Under the pieces are notes generated by a model. The model saw nothing but the letters and a program-made list of their open reading frames with translations, was not told the DNA's origin and did not search any database. The translations under genes were made by a program, and so were the position numbers. A stretch of DNA of 64,000 nucleotides from Rossellomorea arthrocnemi. Lineage in GTDB: Bacteria > Bacillota > Bacilli > Bacillales > Bacillaceae_B. Positions 8,053 to 16,549 of this stretch are shown piece by piece. Numbering within the stretch: position 1 is the stretch's first letter; every line of letters begins with the position of its first letter. The stretch is taken from NCBI RefSeq assembly GCF_904424705.1, contig NZ_CAJGBF010000005.1, forward strand, positions 62,001 to 126,000, in the 5' to 3' direction.

Positions 8053-8058
8053 CCGTCA

Positions 8059-8781
8059 TTATTTCTTATTTTCGAATTTAGCACCCTGGTCAGTCTGCTT
8101 TGCCTGAACCATTAGATTCCCGCTATATTTTGCACCTTGATACTCGTTCCCTGCACTTTGATCAAGTTTCACATCGAATGCCATTGTGATGTATTGATCC
8201 TCTTCCAATGTGAAGAACTCGTCTTTACCGAATTTAAATGTCTTGTCTCCCTCTGAAGAAGATTTGGCAAGTGCCGACATGGCCTGTACTTCTTCTACCG
8301 TCGCTTCACCAGTAACGACCTCTACCCCTTTTGGTAATGCGGCCACTGCCGATTTTGCCATGCTCATTTGCGGATTATGATTTCCATTGAAGAATCCTTT
8401 TTCCCATTCCATTCTCCAGTCATTGATTTCGTCCATATCCGGTTTTGCTTTATATTTAAAAGCCATATAGTAAATCTTGTACGGATCTGCCGAAGCTTTA
8501 TCCACGGAACCAGTATACGTTAGTTTCAAGTTTTGTTTTAGATCTCCTGTATTCTCAAGTGTAATGAGATCACCATAGACCACTTGTGATGGAGCAAACT
8601 TTGCACCTGTGAATAAAGGGGTCGTAATGGTTTCCCCGTTATTGACGGATAGATTTCCTGTATCGATGGTTCCCGTTGCCGATGTACTGGATGTGAACCA
8701 AGAATATGTACCATATCCTGCACTTACCACTAAAGCCCCTGCCAATGATGTTGCCAATAATGCTTTTTTAACTGATTTCAT
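8059..8781 (-). CDS. tasA: TasA/CalY family biofilm matrix protein (camelysin family)
   Basis: This 240-residue secreted protein is related to TasA of B. subtilis and camelysin CalY of B. cereus, which assemble amyloid-like matrix fibres. The signal peptide (MKSVKKALLATSLAGALVVSAG) precedes the family junction YSWFTSSTSATGTIDTGNL. The remaining ~200 residues form the beta-rich domain (LENTGDLKQNLKLTYTGSV ... FKFGKDEFFTLEEDQYITM). SipW, encoded just upstream, is the expected processing peptidase. A AGGAGGAAATTATTTT leader precedes the ATG. Camelysin was described as an M73 protease, but no classical catalytic motif can be pointed to here. Confidence 0.88.
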   Translation of the reverse strand: MKSVKKALLATSLAGALVVSAGYGTYSWFTSSTSATGTIDTGNLSVNNGETITTPLFTGAKFAPSQVVYGDLITLENTGDLKQNLKLTYTGSVDKASADPYKIYYMAFKYKAKPDMDEINDWRMEWEKGFFNGNHNPQMSMAKSAVAALPKGVEVVTGEATVEEVQAMSALAKSSSEGDKTFKFGKDEFFTLEEDQYITMAFDVKLDQSAGNEYQGAKYSGNLMVQAKQTDQGAKFENKK

Positions 8782-8842
8782 AAAATAATTTCCTCCTCGA
8801 ATGTTGTTTCCTATATTTTTCTTTCATTGAAACCGGATACGA

Positions 8843-9385
8843 TTAAACCTTGGTTGAAGCTGTTTCTTCCTTTCGGTTGAAATATCTGTTCGTGCGATCG
8901 AATACTTCTATCAAAATAAATAGAAGGAATGGCAGCAGAACAAATAGGGAAAATCCAAGCTTGCTGGAAATGAATTTCGCAACATGTCCTGCATTTGGCA
9001 GGATGACGGACACTTTTCCTATCAAGCTATCAGGTTTCACTTTCCAGCTGTCTTCCACATTATTATTGTCTCCTTTTGTCATGATCCCCTCAGGAGTAAC
9101 CTTTACCACCCGGTGAGTGACAACCTTTTGATCGTCAGTCCGGAACGTGATGATTTCCTTTTCTTTCACTTCCCCTGTACCTTCCTTCACAAAGATCATG
9201 TCCCCTGCACTGATCTTGGGTTCCATACTGTTTGTGAGGACCGTTAACGGCTTGTATCCAAAAAAAGATGGGATCTTATTGGGATTCTGTTGTGCCTGAT
9301 AGGTGACGAATAAGAGAAAGACTATGCAGGATAGAACGGATATCGACAGGAGATAGGTGAACACTTTTACCATTTTTCTTTTCAA
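8843..9385 (-). CDS. sipW: Signal peptidase I, ER type (SipW)
   Basis: This membrane signal peptidase processes TasA-type substrates. Of 180 residues, hydrophobic segments at about 10-29 and 144-163 anchor both ends. The catalytic serine lies in NSMEP (Ser53), and the second active-site position is a histidine in VVTHRVV (His91) rather than lysine. That is the hallmark of the archaeal/ER subtype to which SipW belongs. The GDNN motif is also present. The start is TTG, with AGGAGGATGTG about ten bases upstream; the next ATG would truncate the protein slightly. It is the first gene of a three-gene operon with a clear sigma-A promoter. Confidence 0.92.
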   Translation of the reverse strand: MKRKMVKVFTYLLSISVLSCIVFLLFVTYQAQQNPNKIPSFFGYKPLTVLTNSMEPKISAGDMIFVKEGTGEVKEKEIITFRTDDQKVVTHRVVKVTPEGIMTKGDNNNVEDSWKVKPDSLIGKVSVILPNAGHVAKFISSKLGFSLFVLLPFLLFILIEVFDRTNRYFNRKEETASTKV

Positions 9386-9426
9386 TTCATCACATCCTCC
9401 TATTGAAGTTATCGCCTGTAATCACA

Positions 9427-9455
9427 AATTTACTAGACTTGGATAAAAGTGTCAA
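9427..9455 (-). promoter_or_regulatory. Sigma-A promoter of the sipW operon
   Basis: On the minus strand TTGACA (9455-9450) and TAAATT (9432-9427) are spaced exactly 17 bases, about 40 bases before the sipW start. An inverted repeat abuts the -35 side. Confidence 0.8.
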
Positions 9456-9461
9456 CGTTAT

Positions 9462-9481
9462 AACGAACAAAAACGTTCGTT
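9462..9481. promoter_or_regulatory. Inverted repeat operator candidate upstream of sipW
   Basis: AACGAAC, six bases, then GTTCGTT is a perfect 7-bp inverted repeat ending 6 bases from the -35 element of the sipW promoter. SinR half-sites in B. subtilis are GTTCTYT-like, and SinR controls tasA operons in Bacillus, so GTTCGTT could be a diverged SinR-type site. The identity of the regulator is an inference. Confidence 0.55.
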
Positions 9482-9699
9482 AAAATACGACAAATTATTC
9501 TAGGTTATCTTCCCTGCTTTGGTATGGTGGAAAGCAAGTTGTGATAAGGTTTGAAGGATCTAATCGAAGAAGAATGGCGAACCGCTCCTTAGAAAAACTC
9601 CCTCCAATATGTCGTATTTTGATGAGCGACTCTTCTAGAATTGTGAATTTTAATAGAATAATATGGGAATGTACCAAAAAAACATTTAGGGGGTTACGT

Positions 9700-12075
9700 A
9701 TGAACAAGTTATTCAAAACAGGCATCACCTCAGTTGTGATGGCAGGGACTTTATTGGCTGGGATTCCAGCAAGTTCATCTGTGTCGGCAAGTGTGGTGAC
9801 AGAAGGCAAAGTAAAAGAATCAGATTCACATTTCATCGGGACGTTGGATGCTGCCTTGATTAATGATGAAAGATTGCTTGCCTCATTGATCAAACAGGGA
9901 AAGATTTCATCCAAGGCTTCCGATGCCTCCAAACAAAAAGCGTTGGAAAAGTATATTGAATTAAAAGGGAAGAAAGTAGAAGACAACAGTGGAAAGGATC
10001 CAATCGCTCCTAAGGTGAAAGCAGCTGAATCCGAAAAGCATCAGAATTTCAAAGAAGCCAGTAAAAAAAGCAGCGGCAAGCTACAAGGAAGTACAAAACA
10101 CCCTGAGCCCGTGAAGGAATCCCCATCACCGGGAGTGGCTAAAAAAGGGAAGTTGCTTACTTTAATGGTAGAATACTCAGATTTCGCTCATAACAATATC
10201 AAACCAAGCGAAACCGATAACTACTATGCTGATTACAATACAGAGCACTTCGAAGAAATGATCTTTGGAGAGGACGGAGTAACGGGTCCTAATGGTGAGA
10301 ATTTCGTTTCTCAGAAGCAATACTATGAAGAACAATCAGGCGGGACTTATACCATTGAAGGAAATGCATTCGGATGGCTGAAGGTTCCTGGTACAGCAAA
10401 ATTTTACGGAGCTGACAGATCATCAGGAGGCCATGACAATGTGACTCCTGGCGGTTCGAAGAAATTAGTGGCAGATACTTATGCTGCAGCACTTGCGGCA
10501 GGAATTCCCCTTGAAGATTATGACTTAGAAGATCCACATGATCTAGATGGAGATGGAAACTACTGGGAGCCGGATGGATTAGTTGACCACTTGCAAATCA
10601 TCCACTCAGGTATGGGACAGGAAGCTGGAGGCGGTTCATTATTTGATGATGCCATCTGGTCTCACCGTTCTGCTGCCCTTGTTGACCCTGATGGACTTGG
10701 TAAAGGTAAACCGGGATTCTATGATTACACGATGATGCCGGAAGATGGCGCCACTGGTGTATTCGCTCATGAATATGGTCATGACCTGGGATTACCGGAT
10801 GAATATGACACGATCTACTCAGGTGCCGGAGATGCGGTTGAATACTGGTCGATCATGTCTGCAGGCTCTTGGGCAGGTAAGGTTCCGGGTGCTGAACCGA
10901 CTGGTTTCTCCCCGTGGGCTAAAGCTTACTTACAATCGACACTTGGCGGAAATTGGACCAAGCCGACCGTTGTCGACTTTGAAGATTTAAAGAAAAAAGG
11001 GACGAGCTTCCTTCTGGATCAGGCCAATTCCCCTAACGGACAAAATCATCAGGCGATTCAAGTAAATCTTCCAGAGAAGAAAACGGCTGTGAATACTCCG
11101 GCTTCCGGAAGCTATGAGTATTGGGGCGGTCAAGCCGATGAAATGGATTCGAATATGGTGACGGATATTGATTTAACAGGAAAATCCTCTGCCAAGCTTA
11201 CATTTGATGCATGGTATGATATCGAAGAACAGTGGGATTTCGGATTCGTCCAAGTTTCGACAGATAACGGAGAAACATGGACATCATTAGGGAATGAAAA
11301 CACCCGAAGTGATGTGGTTCCTGAAGGATATCCGACAATTCTCAATTCAATGCCAGGATTCACAGGGGTTTCAGATGGTTGGGAAGCCCAAACATTTGAT
11401 TTAAATCAATATGCCGGCCAAGAAATCAAGTTGCGATTACGTTATGCTTCTGATTGGGGCACAACTCAAACCGGTTTCTTTGCGGATAATATCAAAGTGG
11501 TTGCCGACGGTGCAACTGTATTCAGTGATGGCGCTGAAGCAACAAGCTCTCCATTCACTTTCAATGGATTCGAACGCTTCGATGGAAACAAATATATAGA
11601 TCACTATTATTTATTGGAATGGCGGAACCATCAAGGTGTGGACGAAGGTCTTGCCCACATCGCACGCGGTAACTCACTGATGAGCTATGATGGCGGTCTG
11701 GTCGTCTGGTACGTGGATGATACGTTCACTGATAACTGGACAGGTATCCACCCTGGTGACGGGTTCCTTGGGGTTGTGGATGCCCATGATGACACGAATT
11801 TAGTGTGGAATACTGGAGTAGCCGCGACGAGCCGATACCATGTAGCCGACGCAGCCTTCAACTTCATGCCAACTTCAGGATTGAACTTGGTGTATCCTGA
11901 TCAAACTCTGACTCTTCCAAGTCAGCGTGGAGTACCGTTGTTTAATGATATGAAAGATTATAATAACTCCTATCTGCCGGATGCCGGTCGTAATATCAGC
12001 CATTACGGATTGAAAGTACTGGTAAATGACCAGGCAAAAGATAAATCGGTCGGTTCGATCATTTTATCGAAGTAG
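9700..12075 (+). CDS. inhA: Immune inhibitor A metalloprotease (peptidase M6)
   Basis: This secreted zinc metalloprotease is related to InhA of the B. cereus group, which degrades host antimicrobial and matrix proteins. The 791 residues comprise a signal peptide (about 1-30), a propeptide-like Lys-rich region (to about 150), and a catalytic domain with the zinc motif HEYGHDLGLPDEYD, where the two His and the Glu of HExxH are intact. Beta-rich C-terminal domains follow, including an adhesive-like module around DLTGKSSAKLTFDAWYDIEEQW. I start at the ATG after AGGGGG, which yields a normal signal peptide; upstream in-frame codons encode nothing similar. In B. cereus, inhA1 likewise neighbours sipW and calY, which supports a shared biofilm/virulence locus. 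Confidence 0.92.
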   Translation: MNKLFKTGITSVVMAGTLLAGIPASSSVSASVVTEGKVKESDSHFIGTLDAALINDERLLASLIKQGKISSKASDASKQKALEKYIELKGKKVEDNSGKDPIAPKVKAAESEKHQNFKEASKKSSGKLQGSTKHPEPVKESPSPGVAKKGKLLTLMVEYSDFAHNNIKPSETDNYYADYNTEHFEEMIFGEDGVTGPNGENFVSQKQYYEEQSGGTYTIEGNAFGWLKVPGTAKFYGADRSSGGHDNVTPGGSKKLVADTYAAALAAGIPLEDYDLEDPHDLDGDGNYWEPDGLVDHLQIIHSGMGQEAGGGSLFDDAIWSHRSAALVDPDGLGKGKPGFYDYTMMPEDGATGVFAHEYGHDLGLPDEYDTIYSGAGDAVEYWSIMSAGSWAGKVPGAEPTGFSPWAKAYLQSTLGGNWTKPTVVDFEDLKKKGTSFLLDQANSPNGQNHQAIQVNLPEKKTAVNTPASGSYEYWGGQADEMDSNMVTDIDLTGKSSAKLTFDAWYDIEEQWDFGFVQVSTDNGETWTSLGNENTRSDVVPEGYPTILNSMPGFTGVSDGWEAQTFDLNQYAGQEIKLRLRYASDWGTTQTGFFADNIKVVADGATVFSDGAEATSSPFTFNGFERFDGNKYIDHYYLLEWRNHQGVDEGLAHIARGNSLMSYDGGLVVWYVDDTFTDNWTGIHPGDGFLGVVDAHDDTNLVWNTGVAATSRYHVADAAFNFMPTSGLNLVYPDQTLTLPSQRGVPLFNDMKDYNNSYLPDAGRNISHYGLKVLVNDQAKDKSVGSIILSK

Positions 12076-12097
12076 AATAGTAGAATGCAAGAGATTA

Positions 12098-12145
12098 ATG
12101 CCTGAACAAGGGTCGTTCTCACTCCCTTGTCCAGGCATTTTTTTT
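12098..12145 (+). terminator. Terminator of inhA
   Basis: ATGCCTG-ACAAGGG pairs with CCCTTGT-CAGGCAT, followed by eight T. Confidence 0.85.
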
Positions 12146-12169
12146 GCACGATTCTCTTCTCCACCACAA

Positions 12170-12202
12170 AAAAACAGCCCTCCACCAGGGAGGACTGTTT
12201 TC
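12170..12202 (-). terminator. Terminator of the degS-degU operon
   Basis: On the minus strand ACAGTCCTCC pairs with GGAGGGCTGT, followed by a run of T, about 40 bases beyond the degU stop. Confidence 0.85.
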
Positions 12203-12238
12203 TCAACAACAAATTAACAATACACATATCTCTCTAAA

Positions 12239-12916
12239 CTATCGTACTTCTACCCAGCCGTTCTTGATCGCAGTCACCACTGCCTGAGTACGGTCGTTCA
12301 CGTTCATTTTTTGAAGGATATTACTTACGTGATTTTTAACCGTCTTTTCACTGATGTATAAGCCTTCACCGATACCGCGGTTACTCTTTCCGTCAGCAAG
12401 CATTTGCAGCACTTCACACTCGCGGCGTGTTAATAGGTGAAGCGGGCGGCGAACTTCGGATTGCTGGAATCCGCCTGTGTTTTGGGCGTTTGCCAGGCGC
12501 TTGTATTCTGCAACCAGGTTGTGCGTCACTTTAGGATGTACGTATGAACCGCCTTCAGCGACGATTTTCACAGCGTCGACAAGCGCGTCTGAGTCCATCT
12601 CTTTTAACAGATACCCCAGTGCACCTGTTTTCAGCGCATGGTTCACGTAGTTCTCGTCATCGTGAATGGATAGGATGATTACTTTTGTATCCGGGTATTT
12701 GTCCATTAATTCACGCGTTGCTTCCACTCCGTTTATTTCCGGCATGTTAATATCCATGAGGACAACGTCGGGTTCATGTGTTTCAACCAGGTTCATTGCT
12801 TCTGAACCGTCATCACCTTCTGCTACTACGTTGAAAGAAGGTTCGAATTCGAGGATTCGTTTAACCCCTTCTCTGAAAAGCTGATGATCGTCAATGATTA
12901 CAATATTTGTTGCCAT
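12239..12916 (-). CDS. degU: Response regulator DegU
   Basis: DegU is the DNA-binding partner of DegS and controls degradative enzymes, competence, motility and biofilm genes. Its 225 residues contain a receiver domain (about 1-120) with acidic pocket Asp9/Asp10 (IIDDHQ) and phosphoacceptor Asp55 in [11 protein letters not shown] NarL/LuxR-type helix-turn-helix lies at about 155-220 ([18 protein letters not shown] ... [16 protein letters not shown]). It lies 29 bases after degS in the same operon. TasA and secreted protease genes nearby are plausible targets, but no binding site was identified. Confidence 0.95.
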   Translation of the reverse strand: MATNIVIIDDHQLFREGVKRILEFEPSFNVVAEGDDGSEAMNLVETHEPDVVLMDINMPEINGVEATRELMDKYPDTKVIILSIHDDENYVNHALKTGALGYLLKEMDSDALVDAVKIVAEGGSYVHPKVTHNLVAEYKRLANAQNTGGFQQSEVRRPLHLLTRRECEVLQMLADGKSNRGIGEGLYISEKTVKNHVSNILQKMNVNDRTQAVVTAIKNGWVEVR

Positions 12917-12945
12917 GTCTTTCGCCTCCCTAAACCTTGGAAAAT

Positions 12946-14088
12946 TTACGTATTAAGCGGAACCTGGATCAATATGACCGTTCCTGTTCCTACTTTTGAG
13001 TCAATCGTGATGTCTCCTTCTAGAAGGTCGACACGCTCTTTCATCCCCATGATGCCAAAGGATCCCGTTTTTTCTTTTTCTTTATCGAATCCTTTACCGT
13101 CGTCTTTAACGACAACTGTTATTTGGTCTTTCTTTACTTCTACTTTAACTTGAATATGTGTGGCTTCTGCGTGCTTAAGGGCATTCTGAACACTTTCTTG
13201 TACTAACCGGAACAGAGCGACTTCGAATTTGGAAGGAAGTCTGAGATCGAGCCCCATATTCACAAACTGAATGGAGGTCTGCTGGTTATACTCTTCGATT
13301 GTACTCAAGTATTTTTTGAGGGTCGGTATCAACCCAAGGTCATCGAGCGCCATAGGTCTGAGATCATAGATAATGCGGCGGACCTCATAAAGGGCTGAGC
13401 GGACCATCCGTTTGAGATCGCGGATTTCCCTGATGGCGTCGTCTGCGCTCTTTTCCTTGAACACCCGCTCGATTAGATCCGAACGAATCATTACATTCGC
13501 CATCATTTGTGCAGGGCCGTCATGAATTTCACGGGACAGGCGTTTCCGCTCGTCCTCCTGTGCCTCGATGATCCTGAGACCGAAATCCTGGCGCTGCTTC
13601 GCGTCTTCTAACGCCTCATTCACTTGCCTTAAGTCACTATTTAAGTAATTCAGAACAACCGATATCTGTGAGCAAAGGTTCTCCGCCCGTTCAATCGTGT
13701 CCCCGAGTGCTTGTAAGCGTCTTTCGAGTTCATCCCGGCGATTCCGAAGTTGTTTTTCCTGCTGTCTGTTCATGGAGAGCTTCATCTGCAGGTCATGAGC
13801 TTTCTCGTACGCTTCTCTTACCTGGTCCTCTGAATAGGTTTGGAAATGCTTGCTGACTTCAGAAAGTCTAAGCCTGGCAAACTTCGATTTCTGTTGGAGA
13901 TTATCCCCTTCATCAATCACCTTCAGGACCATTTCTTTCACTTCCAGTAATTCTCTCAATAAATCTTCATAATCAGTTCGACATTGCTCGCCAATCTGAA
14001 AGATTTCATCCTTACTTTCGTCAACCGTATCGACCATCTTTTTCAGGATGCTATCTAACATCTTGGTGTCTATTTTTTTAAGTGACAC
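12946..14088 (-). CDS. degS: Sensor histidine kinase DegS
   Basis: This is a cytoplasmic histidine kinase with no membrane segment, as is usual for DegS. Of 380 residues, a long coiled-coil sensor region (about 30-165) precedes the HisKA_3 dimerisation domain. Its phosphoacceptor His189 lies in [10 protein letters not shown], at the same position number as in B. subtilis DegS. The HATPase domain follows (DDGKGFD, then [12 protein letters not shown]). That match in numbering supports the GTG start at 14088, preceded by GAGGGGTG, over an upstream in-frame start at 14124. It phosphorylates DegU, encoded directly downstream. Confidence 0.93.
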   Translation of the reverse strand: MSLKKIDTKMLDSILKKMVDTVDESKDEIFQIGEQCRTDYEDLLRELLEVKEMVLKVIDEGDNLQQKSKFARLRLSEVSKHFQTYSEDQVREAYEKAHDLQMKLSMNRQQEKQLRNRRDELERRLQALGDTIERAENLCSQISVVLNYLNSDLRQVNEALEDAKQRQDFGLRIIEAQEDERKRLSREIHDGPAQMMANVMIRSDLIERVFKEKSADDAIREIRDLKRMVRSALYEVRRIIYDLRPMALDDLGLIPTLKKYLSTIEEYNQQTSIQFVNMGLDLRLPSKFEVALFRLVQESVQNALKHAEATHIQVKVEVKKDQITVVVKDDGKGFDKEKEKTGSFGIMGMKERVDLLEGDITIDSKVGTGTVILIQVPLNT

Positions 14089-14124
14089 GGTACACCCCTC
14101 TTTTGTTCCACGATAGTCGTCCAC

Positions 14125-14571
14125 CTAGAAAAGCTTTATGAAAACTATCCTTACATAATAATAATCGGTTTAATAAGCTCAGGACACATTGGTTTCTTCA
14201 TGTCCATAGACCTACTATTTATCTATAATAGATAGTACCTATTATCAATTCAATGGAAAGTCACTAAACTCCTTTATTCATCTAGGCATATTCCTATGTA
14301 ATACTTCTACCAAGGGATTATTCGCTCCAGGAACAATAGAGAATGAATGGGAATTATATAGACCATTCGGCTTTCCCCAGAGAGCGTTGGAACAACGAAG
14401 TATTACTATCAGCGTCCATTATACCATGTCACATATTGTCGGAGATTAAAGTTTGATTACATTGTATTACCATTATTTCATGTAGAGCCAGTTTTTGCCT
14501 GACAATATGCCCTTTTTCTTTCTCAAATTGTGCATTCTTCACCATTTTTATATATAGTAGAAGGAGGAAAT
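14125..14571. other. Intergenic region between degS and yvyE
   Basis: About 450 AT-rich bases separate the divergent degS and yvyE genes. They must hold both promoters. A small symmetric sequence (TATCTATAATAGATA, near 14220-14234) is visible. I find no convincing -35/-10 pair for degS and no RNA gene. Confidence 0.5.
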
Positions 14572-14619
14572 ATGCGCGTACTTTGTCGTAAGTTGGGACA
14601 ATGGGGAAAGGAGAAATGA
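14572..14619 (+). CDS. 15-residue leader peptide overlapping the yvyE start region
   Basis: An ATG follows a strong AGGAGG (14562-14567) and opens a 15-codon frame, MRVLCRKLGQWGKEK. It stops at TGA 14617-14619, two bases before the TTG start of yvyE. The yvyE ribosome binding site (AAAGGAG) lies inside the last codons of this frame. Translation of the small frame could open or couple to yvyE. It may equally be a chance frame behind a purine-rich stretch. Confidence 0.45.
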   Translation: MRVLCRKLGQWGKEK

Positions 14620-14621
14620 GG

Positions 14622-15254
14622 TTGCTACATCACTATAATACTGTAAAAGGTTATGGAGAACATGAAATCACTATAGAACGCTCCCGATTCATCACGTATG
14701 TGAGTCGGGTGGAGACCGAGGAAGAAGCTCAGGAATTCATCACGTCGATCAAAAAGAAACATCATGATGCCAATCATAACTGCTCTGCTTATATGATCGG
14801 TGAGCAGAATATGATCCAGAAAGCGAATGATGACGGAGAACCGAGTGGAACAGCCGGAGTCCCTATGCTTGAAGTGTTAAAGAAACGGGATTTGAAAGAC
14901 ACCGTCGTTGTAGTGACACGTTATTTCGGCGGAATTAAGCTTGGTGCAGGCGGGTTGATCCGTGCATACGGACGGGTTGTCTCGGAAGGACTTAACGCCA
15001 CTGGTATCATTGAGAGACGCCTGATGAGGGTGATGCAGACGAAAATCGATTATACGTGGTTGGGTAAGGTTGAGAATGAAGTGAGATCGTCTCAGTATCA
15101 GTTGAAAGAAATCAACTATCTGGATATGGTTGAAGTAGCCGTCTATGTAGAGGAAGCCCTGAAGGAGCAATTTGTCGAGTGGATGACAGAATTGACAAAC
15201 GGACAGGGAGACGTTCAAGAAGCCGGGACAGAGTACTTAGAGAGCGGTCTGTAG
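14622..15254 (+). CDS. yvyE: YvyE, IMPACT/YigZ family protein
   Basis: This member of the UPF0029/IMPACT family is conserved next to degS in Bacillus; its biochemical role is poorly known. Of 210 residues, the N-terminal domain holds the family signature (DDGEPSGTAGVPMLEVL and TRYFGGIKLGAGGLIRAYG) and a smaller ferredoxin-like C-terminal domain (about 140-205) follows. I start at TTG 14622 because AAAGGAG is 8 bases upstream and the product then begins MLHHYNTVKGYGEHE, colinear with my recollection of the B. subtilis protein. An ATG at 14616 lies too close to the ribosome binding site. Confidence 0.9.
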   Translation: MLHHYNTVKGYGEHEITIERSRFITYVSRVETEEEAQEFITSIKKKHHDANHNCSAYMIGEQNMIQKANDDGEPSGTAGVPMLEVLKKRDLKDTVVVVTRYFGGIKLGAGGLIRAYGRVVSEGLNATGIIERRLMRVMQTKIDYTWLGKVENEVRSSQYQLKEINYLDMVEVAVYVEEALKEQFVEWMTELTNGQGDVQEAGTEYLESGL

Positions 15255-15263
15255 ACATATACT

Positions 15264-15303
15264 AAAGGAACAATGTATACATATTCAAAATATGTTCCTT
15301 TTG
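15264..15303 (+). terminator. Terminator after yvyE
   Basis: AAAGGAACA pairs with TGTTCCTTT across an AT-rich loop, followed by TTG. The T-tract overlaps the stem end, so it is of moderate strength. Confidence 0.6.
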
Positions 15304-15414
15304 TAATGAAAATTTCATTTTACGGTTTCAGGGATAACATAGTACAATAGAAATTGGTATAATTCGTCGAAAATTGTTATTAGTTGTACTACTTGAAGAA
15401 GGAGTTTTCTATAA

Positions 15415-16458
15415 ATGTCGATTGAACGAAGTCATGTTAATATGATTAAGAAAAAGAAGCGCAGGAGAAGGATTGTGTTCTTCCTCATCATCCCCCTCCT
15501 CATCGTTACGTTCTCAGTTGCCGGTTATGGAGCCATGTTGTATAAGAAAGCGGAAACCGCCTTTAACGGTTCGTTTAAAGATATCCAAGGCAGAGAAAAA
15601 TCACAACTTCGTACCGAGAAGGTCGATCCTAAAATCGATAATGTGTCGATTCTCTTTATAGGGGTCGATGAAAGTGATACCCGTAACTTTGGTTCCGCCA
15701 CAAGATCTGATGCCCTTATGCTCGCCACCCTGAATGAAAAGGAAAAATCCGTTAAGCTTGTCAGTATCCCCAGGGACTCTTATGTTTACTTACCTGAAGT
15801 GGGCTACAAAACAAAGATCAACCACGCTCACGCATATGGAGGACCGAAAGCTTCCATTGAAGCCGTCGAAACCATGTTTAACATCCCTGTCGATTATTAT
15901 GTGAAGATGAACTTCCATGCCTTTATTGATGTAGTGGATGCCCTTGACGGAATAAATGTTGAAGTTCCTTATGAGATGTACGAACAAAATTCGAAGGATA
16001 CAGCAAATGCGGTCCACTTACTTCCCGGCATGCAGAGTCTTGATGGTGAAGAAGCGCTGGCTCTTGCCAGAACCAGAAAGAAAGATAATGATATTGAACG
16101 TGGAAAACGACAGCAGGAAATCCTGAAAGGGGTTATGCAGAAAGCCATATCGGCAAATGCCCTGACAAAATATGATGACATCATTCAAGCCATCGGAGAC
16201 AATATGGAAACCAACATGACCTTCGACGAGATGAAAGCCTTATCCAGTTATGGTTTAAAGAAGAAATTGGACATGAACACCCTCTCTCTTGAAGGAGAAG
16301 ATACGTACATCGAGAATGTTTACTATTGGTTACTGGACGAAACAAGCCTGGCCAATACGAGTATCGAATTACAGGATCATCTTGAAATCGATCCCACCAC
16401 GGCTGGTGAGAGTGATTACTCTGAACAAAGTGTAGAGGATTCTGACTCATATGAATAA
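15415..16458 (+). CDS. tagV: LytR-CpsA-Psr ligase (TagV/TagU type)
   Basis: This LCP-family phosphotransferase attaches wall teichoic acid or similar undecaprenyl-linked polymers to peptidoglycan outside the membrane. Of 347 residues, a Lys/Arg-rich start (KKKKRRRR) and one membrane helix (about 20-42) precede the catalytic domain. It carries family motifs with conserved arginines: GSATRSDALMLATL, SIPRDSYV, INHAHAYGG and LARTRKKDNDIERGKRQQEIL. The acidic C-terminus (ESDYSEQSVEDSDSYE) is unremarkable. The position between yvyE and tagO matches B. subtilis yvhJ/tagV, hence the symbol. A tagU assignment cannot be excluded. GAAGGAG is 10 bases upstream of the ATG. Confidence 0.87.
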   Translation: MSIERSHVNMIKKKKRRRRIVFFLIIPLLIVTFSVAGYGAMLYKKAETAFNGSFKDIQGREKSQLRTEKVDPKIDNVSILFIGVDESDTRNFGSATRSDALMLATLNEKEKSVKLVSIPRDSYVYLPEVGYKTKINHAHAYGGPKASIEAVETMFNIPVDYYVKMNFHAFIDVVDALDGINVEVPYEMYEQNSKDTANAVHLLPGMQSLDGEEALALARTRKKDNDIERGKRQQEILKGVMQKAISANALTKYDDIIQAIGDNMETNMTFDEMKALSSYGLKKKLDMNTLSLEGEDTYIENVYYWLLDETSLANTSIELQDHLEIDPTTAGESDYSEQSVEDSDSYE

Positions 16459-16465
16459 AAACGAA

Positions 16466-16493
16466 AGGCTGCAGAGGACCTGCAGTCTTTTGC
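16466..16493 (+). terminator. Terminator of tagV
   Basis: GGCTGCAG pairs with CTGCAGTC across a short GA-rich loop, followed by TTTTG. Confidence 0.65.
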
Positions 16494-16506
16494 TTTGCCA
16501 TGAAAG

Positions 16507-16545
16507 AAAAGAGAAGGGAACCGACCGGATCCCTTCTCTTTTCTT
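16507..16545. terminator. Bidirectional terminator between tagV and tagO
   Basis: AAAAGAGAAGGGA and TCCCTTCTCTTTT form a 13-bp stem flanked by A-rich and T-rich DNA, serving the two convergent genes. Confidence 0.85.
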
Positions 16546-16549
16546 GTTT

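Noticed and set aside
9462-9481. LexA (SOS) box upstream of sipW
   Set aside because: The halves CGAAC and GTTCG are 6 bases apart, not 4 as in the Bacillus LexA consensus. Kept only as an operator of unknown regulator.
9495-9986. 163-residue minus-strand frame overlapping the inhA start
   Set aside because: It overlaps the inhA signal peptide and propeptide coding region in antisense and lacks a ribosome binding site.
14528-14556. Sigma-A promoter TTGTGC-N17-TATATA before yvyE
   Set aside because: It would place the transcription start inside or next to the AGGAGG of the leader frame, leaving almost no 5' leader. The match is too weak to report as a feature.
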